A DNA stretch of 64,000 bases, taken from contig CAVWBT010000001.1 of the NCBI GenBank assembly GCA_963753285.1, forward strand, positions 682,001-746,000, given 5' to 3'. Position 1 is the stretch's first letter. Every line of letters begins with the position of its first letter. Below are positions 25,600-33,486 of the stretch, in pieces. This DNA is from JAHEDH01 sp963753285 (GTDB lineage Bacteria; Actinomycetota; Acidimicrobiia; Spongiisociales; ZC4RG35). Below the pieces are notes generated by a model. The model ran no database searches and was not told the DNA's origin. It saw only the letters and a list, made by a program, of their open reading frames with translations. The position numbers were made by a program, and so were the translations under genes.

Positions 25600-27040
25600 A
25601 GACATCCCACGGCTTGAACTGTCAAGTGGCTTGTTGGATTCGGTGGGCCCAGGCGGTGTGTTCGTTGTATGGGGTTTGGTGTTTGAGGCAGCCGTGGAGG
25701 ATGCCGACGAGCCGGTTGGCGAGTGCTCTGAGGGCTTTGTTGTGGGTGTCGCCTCGGGCTCGCCGTTGGTCGTAGAAGGCTCTGGCGCCGGGACTGGCCG
25801 AGAGTGCGGCGAAGGCCCACAGGTAGCAGGCGTCGGCGAGTCGTCGGTTTCGGGCGTATCGGGCCAACACGACGTGGTGTTTGCCTGAAGTTCGGGTGAT
25901 GGGCGACGTCGCTGCGTAGTTCTTGCGAGACTTGGCGTCGGTGAACCGGTTCGGGTCGTCCCCGAACTCGCCGAGCGCCCCGGCGCCGAGGATCATCCCG
26001 AGTCCTGGCAGGGAGCGGATGATCTTGGCGTCCGGGTGCTGTTCAAAACGGTCGGCCAACTCGGTTTCGAGCCGGCTGATCTGGATCACGAGTTCGCTGG
26101 TGACCGCCACCAGAGCCCGAACCGTGGCGCCCATGGCGTCAGCCACGATGGCGGGTGCTTCGAGCTGGTCGCTTCTCAACGCGTGCTGGATCTCGACGGC
26201 CCGGTCTTCGATGCGACGTTGCCTGCCGCCCCGCCGCAACGCCGCAGCGATTTGGGACTTCGACAGGCGTCGGCCTTCTGCTGGGGTCGGGGCGATCGCC
26301 AGCACCGCCAACGCGTCACCCGACGCCAGATCGTCGAACGCATCGAGCGCGGCCGGATAGAACTCTCGCAGGGTCGACCTGATCTGGTTGGTGTGCCGTG
26401 TCCGAGTCCAGATCATGTTCTGATGGGCCCGCGCCAACACCTTCACAGCTTCGGCCAGATCGCTATCTCCGTCGATCCGCCGATGATTATGGCCATCCAG
26501 CCGAGCGATATCAGAGAGCACTCGAGCGTCACCGGCATCCGACTTCGCACCAGATGTCGACACTCGTTGCCGATACCTCGACGTGGCGATCGGATTCACC
26601 GCGATCACTTCATAGCCGGCCCCGACCAACGCCGAAACGAACAACCCCCGATCCGTCTCCGACGCCACCAACACCTCGGAGGGATCATCCACCAGGTCAG
26701 AAACCAGCTCGTGGAAACCAGCAATACCAGCCACCCCCTCGACCAACCGCGCCGACCCCAGCCGCTTTCCGGCCGCATCCTGCACAAACACGTCATGATG
26801 AGCCTCCGCCCAATCATGACCCACAAACACCCTCACCACGAACCTCTCCGTTCCATCGCTGACACACCAGAGCCGAGACGACCCGCAGCCCGCTAATGGA
26901 TCAGTGCTCGATGTGGCACGCCATCCCACCAGCCGTCCAAGTCGATCTCACCAACCGGCAAGGGCACGATCTAGCCATAGAGCTCAAACACTCCGCCTCG
27001 CACAGTGCTCACCCACCGGCGGCTCACAAACCATCCTCGC
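25600..27040 (-). mobile_element. IS110-family insertion sequence (ends approximate)
   Basis: A single transposase gene is flanked by a short 3' non-coding end (about 25590-25621) and a long 5' non-coding stretch (26837 to about 27050). No terminal inverted repeats or target duplication can be seen, as expected for IS110 elements. The ends are therefore estimated from the neighbouring genes and are not exact. The element separates the GNAT gene from a TIGR03084-type gene. Confidence 0.6.
25622..26836 (-). CDS. IS110 family transposase
   Basis: A 404-residue DEDD recombinase. The N-terminal RuvC-like domain begins VFVGHDWAEAHHDVFV with the first catalytic Asp, then LVASETDRGLFVSAL with the Glu, and SGAKSDAGDARVLSD with the late Asp pair. 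The C-terminal Tnp20 domain has IIRSLPGLGMILGAGALGE and KSRKNYAATSPITRTSGK with its conserved serine. Length is normal and no break is seen, so the element may be active. GTG 26836 is chosen for the GGAGAGG six bases upstream; the frame is open to 26929. Confidence 0.92.
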   Translation of the reverse strand: MRVFVGHDWAEAHHDVFVQDAAGKRLGSARLVEGVAGIAGFHELVSDLVDDPSEVLVASETDRGLFVSALVGAGYEVIAVNPIATSRYRQRVSTSGAKSDAGDARVLSDIARLDGHNHRRIDGDSDLAEAVKVLARAHQNMIWTRTRHTNQIRSTLREFYPAALDAFDDLASGDALAVLAIAPTPAEGRRLSKSQIAAALRRGGRQRRIEDRAVEIQHALRSDQLEAPAIVADAMGATVRALVAVTSELVIQISRLETELADRFEQHPDAKIIRSLPGLGMILGAGALGEFGDDPNRFTDAKSRKNYAATSPITRTSGKHHVVLARYARNRRLADACYLWAFAALSASPGARAFYDQRRARGDTHNKALRALANRLVGILHGCLKHQTPYNEHTAWAHRIQQAT

Positions 27041-27079
27041 CAAAACGAGAACAATCCGCCCCCATTAGCCTCGCCCGAG
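26837..27079 (-). other. non-coding 5' flank of the IS110 element, possible bridge-RNA region
   Basis: This 243-base stretch lies upstream of the transposase start and holds no convincing gene. In IS110-group elements the non-coding end next to the recombinase start encodes the structured bridge RNA that pairs with target and donor DNA. The octamer CAGTGCTC occurs twice here (26902-26909, 27003-27010). I cannot fold it reliably by eye, so the assignment rests on position only. Confidence 0.35.
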
Positions 27080-27853
27080 ATGAAACAGGTTCTCGATGAC
27101 TTCCGCGCCGAGCGCGCCGAGCTGATCGGCATCCTCGACGCCGCAGGAGAAGGAGCGTTCGACCTGCCGACACCTGCGGAGCCGTGGACCATTCGCGACC
27201 AGGTGTCTCATCTCGCCTTCTTCGACGACGAGGCGCTGAAGGCCGCGACCGATTCGGATGCCTTCTTCGCCGGCGTGGCCCAGATGGCCGAGGTCGGTGC
27301 GGACGTCTACATGGACCAGCACCTCGAGCGGGGTCGCGAGATGCGGCCCGGCGAGGTGCTCGCTTGGCTGCGGACCTCCGGGGACGCCCTCGCTTCGGCG
27401 ATGGAGGGCCGGGACCCCAACGAGCGCATCCCCTGGTACGGGCCGCCGATGCGGGCCAGGTCGTTCATCATCGCCCGGATCATGGAGACGTGGGCGCACG
27501 GTCAGGACATCGTCGACGCGCTCGGGGTGGATCGCCGGCTGACCGACCGGTTGTTCCACATCGCCGAGCTCGGCATCCGCACGTTCCGGTTCTCGTACGA
27601 GAACCGCGGCCTGGAGGCTCCGACCGAGCGGGTGCGGGTGGCATTGCGTGGCCCGACCGGCACCGTGAGGGTGTGGAACGACGAATCGTCGAACTCGGTG
27701 ACCGGACCGCTCGAGGACTTCTGTCTGGTCGTCACCCAGCGCAGGCACCTCGACGACACGCACCTGGTGTTGGAAGGCCCGATCGCCAACGAGTGGATGT
27801 CGATCGCTCAGGCCTTCGCCGGCCCCCCTGGCCCCGGCCGCACCCCGTCCTGA
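27080..27853 (+). CDS. TIGR03084-type metal-binding (maleylpyruvate isomerase/DinB-like) protein
   Basis: A 257-residue DinB-fold protein. The N-terminal helix bundle has TPAEPWTIRDQVSHLAFFDD with the first metal-ligand His, and ARIMETWAHGQDIVDALGV with the second His pair. A C-terminal domain (VRVALRGPTGTVRVWNDE) follows. Actinobacterial relatives are mycothiol- or metal-dependent enzymes of mostly unknown substrate. The ATG at 27080 begins conserved sequence. It ends at the long inverted repeat shared with metX. Confidence 0.8.
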   Translation: MKQVLDDFRAERAELIGILDAAGEGAFDLPTPAEPWTIRDQVSHLAFFDDEALKAATDSDAFFAGVAQMAEVGADVYMDQHLERGREMRPGEVLAWLRTSGDALASAMEGRDPNERIPWYGPPMRARSFIIARIMETWAHGQDIVDALGVDRRLTDRLFHIAELGIRTFRFSYENRGLEAPTERVRVALRGPTGTVRVWNDESSNSVTGPLEDFCLVVTQRRHLDDTHLVLEGPIANEWMSIAQAFAGPPGPGRTPS

Positions 27854-27858
27854 ATCCG

Positions 27859-27905
27859 TTCTTGTGACGGAAACGTCGATATTCCCTGCATTTCCGTCAC
27901 AAGAA
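27859..27905. terminator. bidirectional terminator, 15-bp perfect inverted repeat
   Basis: TTCTTGTGACGGAAA at 27859-27873 is the exact reverse complement of 27891-27905, with a 17-base loop. It lies between convergent genes ending at 27853 and 27911. The stem starts and ends in A/T-rich bases, unlike its surroundings. Confidence 0.75.
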
Positions 27906-27910
27906 GGCGT

Positions 27911-29065
27911 TCACCAGTGGCCGGTGAGGGCGTCGCGGAGCAGGGCGGTGTAGAGCTCGGGTTCGATGAGGAACGAGTCGTGACCCTTGTCCGAATGCAC
28001 CGTGAACCGCCGCACGGGCACGCCCGATCGCTTCAGCGTCTCGACCATGTCGGTCTGCTCGTCCGGATAGAAGCACACGTCGGAGTCGATCGTGAAGATC
28101 TGCCATCGTTGATCGCGACACCGTTCGAGCAGCTCTGGAATGGAGTCGCCGCCGACCTCGGAGACCAGGTCGAACTGCTGCCAGACCATCATGATCCGCA
28201 GATAGGTGTTGGCGTCGAACCGCTGGGTGAACTTCCGCGCCTGGTGGAGCATGTACGACTCAAGCGGATGCCCGACTTCGTAGCCGCCCACGTCCTCGTG
28301 GATCTCGATCTCACTTCGAGCGCGCTCCTGCAGCGCATCGAGCGACACGAACGTCTTGTGCCCGATCATCCTCGCCAGGCTGAGACCCAGATCAGGACCG
28401 GGGCCCGGGTAGTAGTCGCCACCTTTGAACGCCGGGTCGGTCACGATGGCGAACATCTGCTCGAAGTTGTGCAGCACCTGCAGCGCCGTCACACCGAAAC
28501 CGGCGGCGATCGGCACGACGACGCGCACCCGCTCCGGATACTTCGTGGCGAACACCGCACACATGAGACCACCGACCGAACCACCGATCACGGCGTGCAG
28601 CCTCTCGATGCCCAGTTCGTCCAGCAGCCTGACCTGCGAGTCGACGATGTCGGTCAGCGTCAGGGTCGGGAACGAGGCCCCATAGGGTGAACCGGTCGCC
28701 GGGTTGATCGACGACGGCCCGGTCGAGCCGTAGCAGCCGCCCAGATAGTTGACGCACAAGACGGCGTACCGATCGGTGTCGATCCCGCGCCCCGGGCCGA
28801 TGTAGCCCTCCCACCACCCGGTGTGCAGTTCCTCGGTCCACAGACCTCCGGCCTCGGGCACGGAGGTGCACTCGCCGGCGGCGTGCTGGCTGCCCGTCAG
28901 GGCGTGGAATACCAGGATCACATTGTCTCGACGGTCGTTGATCTCCCCGTACAGCTCGTAGGCCAGATCCACCTCGGCGAGCACATCACCGCCCTGCGTG
29001 GCGAACTCGCCGTCGAGCCGGTGAATGTGCGTCTGCGTCTGTCCAACCGATCGAGATGTGTGCAT
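27911..29065 (-). CDS. metX: homoserine O-acetyltransferase
   Basis: A 384-residue alpha/beta-hydrolase enzyme of methionine synthesis that acylates homoserine. The family motif NVILVFHALTGSQHA is at the start of the fold, LGGCYGSTGPSS follows, and the nucleophile elbow is VIGGSVGGLMCAV. The late catalytic Asp and His are in IDSDVCFYPDEQ and VHSDKGHDSFLIE. It is the last gene of a six-gene minus-strand run whose first part holds MetY, the next enzyme of direct sulfhydrylation. A histidine kinase and hydrolase sit between the two. Confidence 0.93.
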   Translation of the reverse strand: MHTSRSVGQTQTHIHRLDGEFATQGGDVLAEVDLAYELYGEINDRRDNVILVFHALTGSQHAAGECTSVPEAGGLWTEELHTGWWEGYIGPGRGIDTDRYAVLCVNYLGGCYGSTGPSSINPATGSPYGASFPTLTLTDIVDSQVRLLDELGIERLHAVIGGSVGGLMCAVFATKYPERVRVVVPIAAGFGVTALQVLHNFEQMFAIVTDPAFKGGDYYPGPGPDLGLSLARMIGHKTFVSLDALQERARSEIEIHEDVGGYEVGHPLESYMLHQARKFTQRFDANTYLRIMMVWQQFDLVSEVGGDSIPELLERCRDQRWQIFTIDSDVCFYPDEQTDMVETLKRSGVPVRRFTVHSDKGHDSFLIEPELYTALLRDALTGHW

Positions 29066-29097
29066 GCGGATCCTCGACTGAGAGGCGTAACCCTAGG

Positions 29098-30741
29098 TCA
29101 GCCGTCGGCCCTCGTGATGTTGGGCGCGTCCACCAGACCGAGATCCAAAGAGAAGTGGGTCTCACCGCCGATCCGTTCGTAGACGAGGTCGGCGCCCATC
29201 AGATCGGCGAGTGTCCGCGACACGTTCAGGCCCAGCCCCATCGAGCCGACGGCACCCGAACTGTCGACGTGGCCGAAGCTGCCGAACACCTCCTCGATCC
29301 GCTCATCTGTCAAGCCGGGCCCGTCGTCGATCACCGAGATCCTCACGCGCCCCCCGGCTGCGAGCACCTCGAGCCGCCGGGCGGAACCGCCGTACCGTTC
29401 GACGTTCGTGAGCAGATTGCGGAGGATCTGCCCGACGCGGATCGGATCCGCCTTCGCATACAAAGAGCTCGCGACGACGACGTCGATCGGAGTGCCGACG
29501 GTGTTCACCACGTCCTCCACGAGCCGAGTGACGTCGAACGCCTCGTTGCTCACCCTGAGCGCCGACATCTCCGCCGCTGCCACCGCCATGAGATCGTCGA
29601 GGATGTAGGAGAGCTCGCTCGCCTGGCGACTGATGAGCGTCACCATCTCCCTCACCATCTCTTCGGGGTAGTCGCCCAGGTTCTGGGCGAGCTCGAGTGA
29701 GAACCCGACCACGCCCGCCAGCGGCGTCCGCATCTCGTGCGCGATGGTTGCGATGAACTCGTTCTTGGCGTTGTCCAGACTGCGGAGCGCCGCCTGGACC
29801 TCCTTGAGCTCGGTGATGTTCATCCCTGTGACGATCGTGTGTGCATAGTCAGGCTCGCCTTCGCCCGGGACGATGTGGCGAATCCGATACCACAACCCGC
29901 CACCGCCGAATCTCGACAACCACAGGTCTCCGTCCCACTGACGCTCTCCTCGCGCGACCGCTGCGAGCCACGAGGCGGTCGCATCGAGGTTCTGCGGGTT
30001 GATACCCGACGAGGCGGCGACAGGCAGCGCAACCGCTCCGGCCGCGAGGTCGGACTTGGCGGCATGGTTCAGATCGGTGACGCTCACCCGGGAGAAGAGC
30101 CGGTTGAGCAGCGGGACATCGGACCGCAGGACGGATTCGAGGTCGGCGTGCGACTTGTGCAGAGTGGACAGCTCGCCGTGGATCGCGGAGAAGTCGAACT
30201 CGAGGATCGGCACCGACGAGCGACTGACCAATGCATCGGACCGGAGTCGGAGCCTGCGATCCCGACGGTATGCGGCCTGCATCTCGAGTTGGATCCACAG
30301 CAAGAACACGAAACCGGCCGCAAGCCCGAGCCCGAACCCGAGCCCCTGGTCGGTGTTCCACCAGACGGAGACGAGGACCAGCATCGCGGCATACAGTCCG
30401 GACAACCACATCTGGAGCCGCCGACGCAGGAAGGTCGCCGCCGAAACGCCGAGTGTGACGAGCGCCACCCCGGCAAGCGTCTCGGTCTCGGGGACATCGG
30501 AGATGCCCTGGCCGATGGCGATCACCACCGCCGACCAGGTCGCTGCGAACTCGAGCCTGAGGCCGCCGGTCACCAGCTGAGAGCCGGGCCCGAGTGCGGC
30601 CACCGCCGACGTCAACGCCATGCCATTCCATCTGGCCTGCCCGGTGAGGATCGCCGCAACTGCGAAGACGATGGCGGCAGCGACGAGGATGATGACCCCG
30701 GCTGCCAGCATTCGCCGGTTGCTTCTCGCCTGCTCGCTCAT
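29098..30741 (-). CDS. sensor histidine kinase with N-terminal membrane region and PAS-like domain
   Basis: The 547-residue protein starts with about six hydrophobic segments (residues 8-165), then a PAS-like region (about 235-320, GLWYRIRHIVPGEGEPDYAH). A HisKA domain follows, with phospho-acceptor His in IATIAHEMRTPLAGVVGFS, and a HATPase_c domain with ISVIDDGPGLTDERIEEVFG and SMGLGLNVSRTLADLMG. No response regulator is adjacent. Its ATG overlaps the hydrolase stop, and metX begins 32 bases after its stop, tying it to methionine genes. The signal sensed is unknown. Confidence 0.88.
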   Translation of the reverse strand: MSEQARSNRRMLAAGVIILVAAAIVFAVAAILTGQARWNGMALTSAVAALGPGSQLVTGGLRLEFAATWSAVVIAIGQGISDVPETETLAGVALVTLGVSAATFLRRRLQMWLSGLYAAMLVLVSVWWNTDQGLGFGLGLAAGFVFLLWIQLEMQAAYRRDRRLRLRSDALVSRSSVPILEFDFSAIHGELSTLHKSHADLESVLRSDVPLLNRLFSRVSVTDLNHAAKSDLAAGAVALPVAASSGINPQNLDATASWLAAVARGERQWDGDLWLSRFGGGGLWYRIRHIVPGEGEPDYAHTIVTGMNITELKEVQAALRSLDNAKNEFIATIAHEMRTPLAGVVGFSLELAQNLGDYPEEMVREMVTLISRQASELSYILDDLMAVAAAEMSALRVSNEAFDVTRLVEDVVNTVGTPIDVVVASSLYAKADPIRVGQILRNLLTNVERYGGSARRLEVLAAGGRVRISVIDDGPGLTDERIEEVFGSFGHVDSSGAVGSMGLGLNVSRTLADLMGADLVYERIGGETHFSLDLGLVDAPNITRADG

Positions 30742-31544
30742 TGCGCTGCCGCCGTGACCTGAGCGAGGAACCGGACGAGTGCAGCGTTGACGTCTTCGGC
30801 CCGTTCGCGAAGCGCCATGTGACCCGCCCCACCGAGCACCACATGCGCCTCACCATCGATGAGCAGGTTCAGACGTTCGGCCGCCGCCGCTGGGGTCATC
30901 TTGTCGACGGCTCCGGAGATGATGAGCGTCGGGCACTCGACTGTGGCAACCGCCGAGTCCGGATCGAACGCGTCACAGGCGGTGAGGTCGGTGCCCAGAG
31001 ACGCCAGATTGCGCTCCAGGGTCCTCCGGGAGGTGCCGGCGATCCAGGAACCTGCGCCGCGATGACCTCCGTAGCGGTGGAGGCCGGTGTGCATCCATCC
31101 GATCATCAGATCGATGGCGTGATGGTCCTGTCGGGCGGCGGCGTCGAGCAGCTCGGGATGGACCCTCATCCGATCGGTTGTCCCGAGCAACACGAGTGCA
31201 AGCGCCGAAGCGGGAGCCGACCTCGCACGCTGGAGCGCGATGTACGAGCCCATCGAATGACCGATCAGCACGGGCCGCTCGAGCCCCAGTACTCCGGAGA
31301 GCTCGCCCAGCCACTCGGCCATCTCCTCGATCGAGCCGAGGGGCGGTCCGTCGCTTCCACCATGGCCCGGGAGGTCGGGGGCGAGGACCCGATATCCGCG
31401 CCCGGCGAGGAACCTGGTCTGATACCTCCAGGCGGTGTGATCGAACCCGGCCCCGTGGATCAGCACGACGTCGGCGCCGTTGGATTCCACCGGGTCTTCG
31501 ACGTGAACCGCAACGGTCCGTCCCCCGATGCCGACCTGCCTCAT
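30738..31544 (-). CDS. alpha/beta hydrolase
   Basis: A 268-residue serine hydrolase. It has the oxyanion motif VVLIHGAGFDHTAW, LAPDLPGHGGSDGP, the nucleophile elbow LIGHSMGSYIAL, the acid region LIISGAVDKMTP and the late His in LGGAGHMALRERAE. The ATG overlaps the metY stop and the gene's own stop overlaps the histidine-kinase start, so translation is coupled on both sides. Substrate unknown; the context raises a thioester or O-acyl compound as a guess only. Confidence 0.85.
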   Translation of the reverse strand: MRQVGIGGRTVAVHVEDPVESNGADVVLIHGAGFDHTAWRYQTRFLAGRGYRVLAPDLPGHGGSDGPPLGSIEEMAEWLGELSGVLGLERPVLIGHSMGSYIALQRARSAPASALALVLLGTTDRMRVHPELLDAAARQDHHAIDLMIGWMHTGLHRYGGHRGAGSWIAGTSRRTLERNLASLGTDLTACDAFDPDSAVATVECPTLIISGAVDKMTPAAAAERLNLLIDGEAHVVLGGAGHMALRERAEDVNAALVRFLAQVTAAAQ

Positions 31545-32887
31545 GACCGCCGTGAGACCTTGAGCGCCCGGGCGAGATCGGCGATCAAATCGTCTGGGTC
31601 TTCGAGACCGACGGACAGGCGGATCAGCTCCTCGCCGATTCCTGCGGCAGCGAGCTGGTCGGCCGTCATCTGCTGGTGGGTGGTCGAGCCGGGATGCACC
31701 ACGAGGGAACGCACGTCGCCGACGTTGGCGAGGTGCGACCACAGCTCCAGCGTTTCGATGAACGCAGCACCGGCGGCTCGACCTCCCTCGATGCCGAAGG
31801 AGAAGATCGAGCCGGATCCGTTGGGCAGGAGGCGGCTCGCCAGGTAGTGGTCGGGATGCGACGGCAGGCCGGGATAGGCGACCCACGCGACTTCAGGGGC
31901 GGCCTCGAGGAACTCCGCGACCCGGATGGCGTTCGACACGTGCCGCGCCATCCGGACGTGAAGTGTCTCGAGCCCCTGGATCATGGTGAACGCCGTGTCG
32001 GCTGCCATGGCGGCGCCGAAGTCTCTCAGGCCCTCGGCTCTGGCACGGGCAGCGAACGCCGCCGGCCCGAACTCGTCGACGAAGTCGATGTCGTGATACG
32101 CCGCATACGGCTCGGTCAGCGTCGGGAACCTGCCCGAATCCTCCCAATCGAATCGACCGCCATCGACGAGGACTCCGCCGACGACCGTGCCGTGCCCGGA
32201 GATGAACTTCGTGGCCGAATGCATCACGATGTCCGCTCCCCACTCGATGGGCCTGCAGAGGGCCGGACTGGCGAACGTCGAGTCGACCATCAGCGGGATT
32301 CCGTGGCGGTGTGCGATCTCGGAAACGGCGGGGATGTCCAGAACCGGCATGGTCGGATTGCCGATGGTCTCGCCGTGGATCAGGCGGGTTTCCTCGGTGA
32401 TGGCGGCCTCGATGGCATCGTGATCCCGGGGGTCGACGAGCGTGGTCGTGATCCCGAAGCGCGGCAGCGTATGGAGGAACAGGTTGGCGGTGCCGCCGTA
32501 GATCGCCGACGAACTGACGATGTGGCCGCCGGAGCCCATCAACGTCGCGACCGCCAGGAACAGCGCCGCCTGTCCCGACGCCGTGGCCACGCCGCCAACG
32601 CCACCTTCCAGCGCAGCCATCCGCTCCTCGAACACGGCCACTGTGGGGTTGGAGATCCGCGAGTAGATGTGGCCGGGCACTTCGAGGTTGAACAGGGATG
32701 CGGCGTGATCGGTCGAGTCGAACACGAACGACGTCGACTTGTAGATGGGTGTCGTTCGGGCACCGGTCTCCGGATCCGGCTGGGCTCCAGCGTGGATCGC
32801 GAGCGTGTCGAAGGACGGGATGTCGGGCTTCACGAGCATCGAGGGTACCGCTGGAGCGGGTTTGCGGTGCCCCGATGTCGGGGTCAT
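31541..32887 (-). CDS. O-acetylhomoserine aminocarboxypropyltransferase (sulfhydrylase)
   Basis: MetY-type PLP enzyme that makes homocysteine from O-acetylhomoserine and sulfide. It shows FDTLAIHAGAQPDPETGA, SRISNPTVAVFEERMAALE, the cofactor segment MVDSTFASPALCRPIEWGAD and the PLP lysine in VMHSATKFISGHGT, and ends with HPGSTTHQQM and RLSVGLEDPDDL. Length 448 is normal for the family. ATG 32887 is used; ATG 32839 starts nearer the conserved region. metX lies three genes downstream. Confidence 0.92.
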   Translation of the reverse strand: MTPTSGHRKPAPAVPSMLVKPDIPSFDTLAIHAGAQPDPETGARTTPIYKSTSFVFDSTDHAASLFNLEVPGHIYSRISNPTVAVFEERMAALEGGVGGVATASGQAALFLAVATLMGSGGHIVSSSAIYGGTANLFLHTLPRFGITTTLVDPRDHDAIEAAITEETRLIHGETIGNPTMPVLDIPAVSEIAHRHGIPLMVDSTFASPALCRPIEWGADIVMHSATKFISGHGTVVGGVLVDGGRFDWEDSGRFPTLTEPYAAYHDIDFVDEFGPAAFAARARAEGLRDFGAAMAADTAFTMIQGLETLHVRMARHVSNAIRVAEFLEAAPEVAWVAYPGLPSHPDHYLASRLLPNGSGSIFSFGIEGGRAAGAAFIETLELWSHLANVGDVRSLVVHPGSTTHQQMTADQLAAAGIGEELIRLSVGLEDPDDLIADLARALKVSRRS

Positions 32888-32895
32888 CCGGGCGA

Positions 32896-33486
32896 TCAGC
32901 GTGCCTCGACCCGCTCCTTCACGCCGAGCAGCTGGCGACGAACCATGACGAAGTCACCGGGCCCGAGCCCGAATCGGATCACGGGATCGAGCCACCCGCC
33001 ACCCTCGGATGCTCCGCGAACCCGGACGAGCACGCGGGTCGAGCCTGGTCCCCATGGTCGGAGCAGATAGCTCATCGTGAACGCCAGTGGCCCCTTGGTC
33101 GCGACCGAGATGACGAGACGCTTCCCGGGTTCCGCATCGACGATGTCGAACCCGATTCCGGCCATGCCGCCCATCGACTCCCCCGGGGCGGTGATCACCC
33201 ATTCGGGGTTGATCTCGCGCGCACTCTCGACGCCGCGATTGTCGATCCAGTCGTAGCTGTACCAGCCGGCCCGGCCGGGCCCCATCTGGGCGAACCACGG
33301 GTAGACCTGATCGGGTGGCGCATCGATGATGATCGCACGGGTGGCACTCATGGCAGGTCGCGCGATCAGTTCGTCACCGGGCATCGGCGTCGACGGCTCG
33401 TGCGGCAGCGTCCCCCAACGTTCGGTGAACCCCACGATCCATCGCCAGAGCCACGCGGCGAAGGCGAGGGTGGCGATCCGCTTCAC
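32896..33486 (-). CDS. SRPBCC (START/polyketide-cyclase fold) family protein
   Basis: A 196-residue protein with an N-terminal hydrophobic/basic stretch, then an SRPBCC fold: ATRAIIIDAPPDQVYPWFAQMG is the typical first strand and helix, WYSYDWIDNRG follows, and the helix at the C-terminus ends GDFVMVRRQLLGVKER. Such folds bind hydrophobic ligands. GTG 33486 overlaps the stop of the molybdopterin oxidoreductase, indicating coupling. Function unknown. Confidence 0.75.
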   Translation of the reverse strand: MKRIATLAFAAWLWRWIVGFTERWGTLPHEPSTPMPGDELIARPAMSATRAIIIDAPPDQVYPWFAQMGPGRAGWYSYDWIDNRGVESAREINPEWVITAPGESMGGMAGIGFDIVDAEPGKRLVISVATKGPLAFTMSYLLRPWGPGSTRVLVRVRGASEGGGWLDPVIRFGLGPGDFVMVRRQLLGVKERVEAR

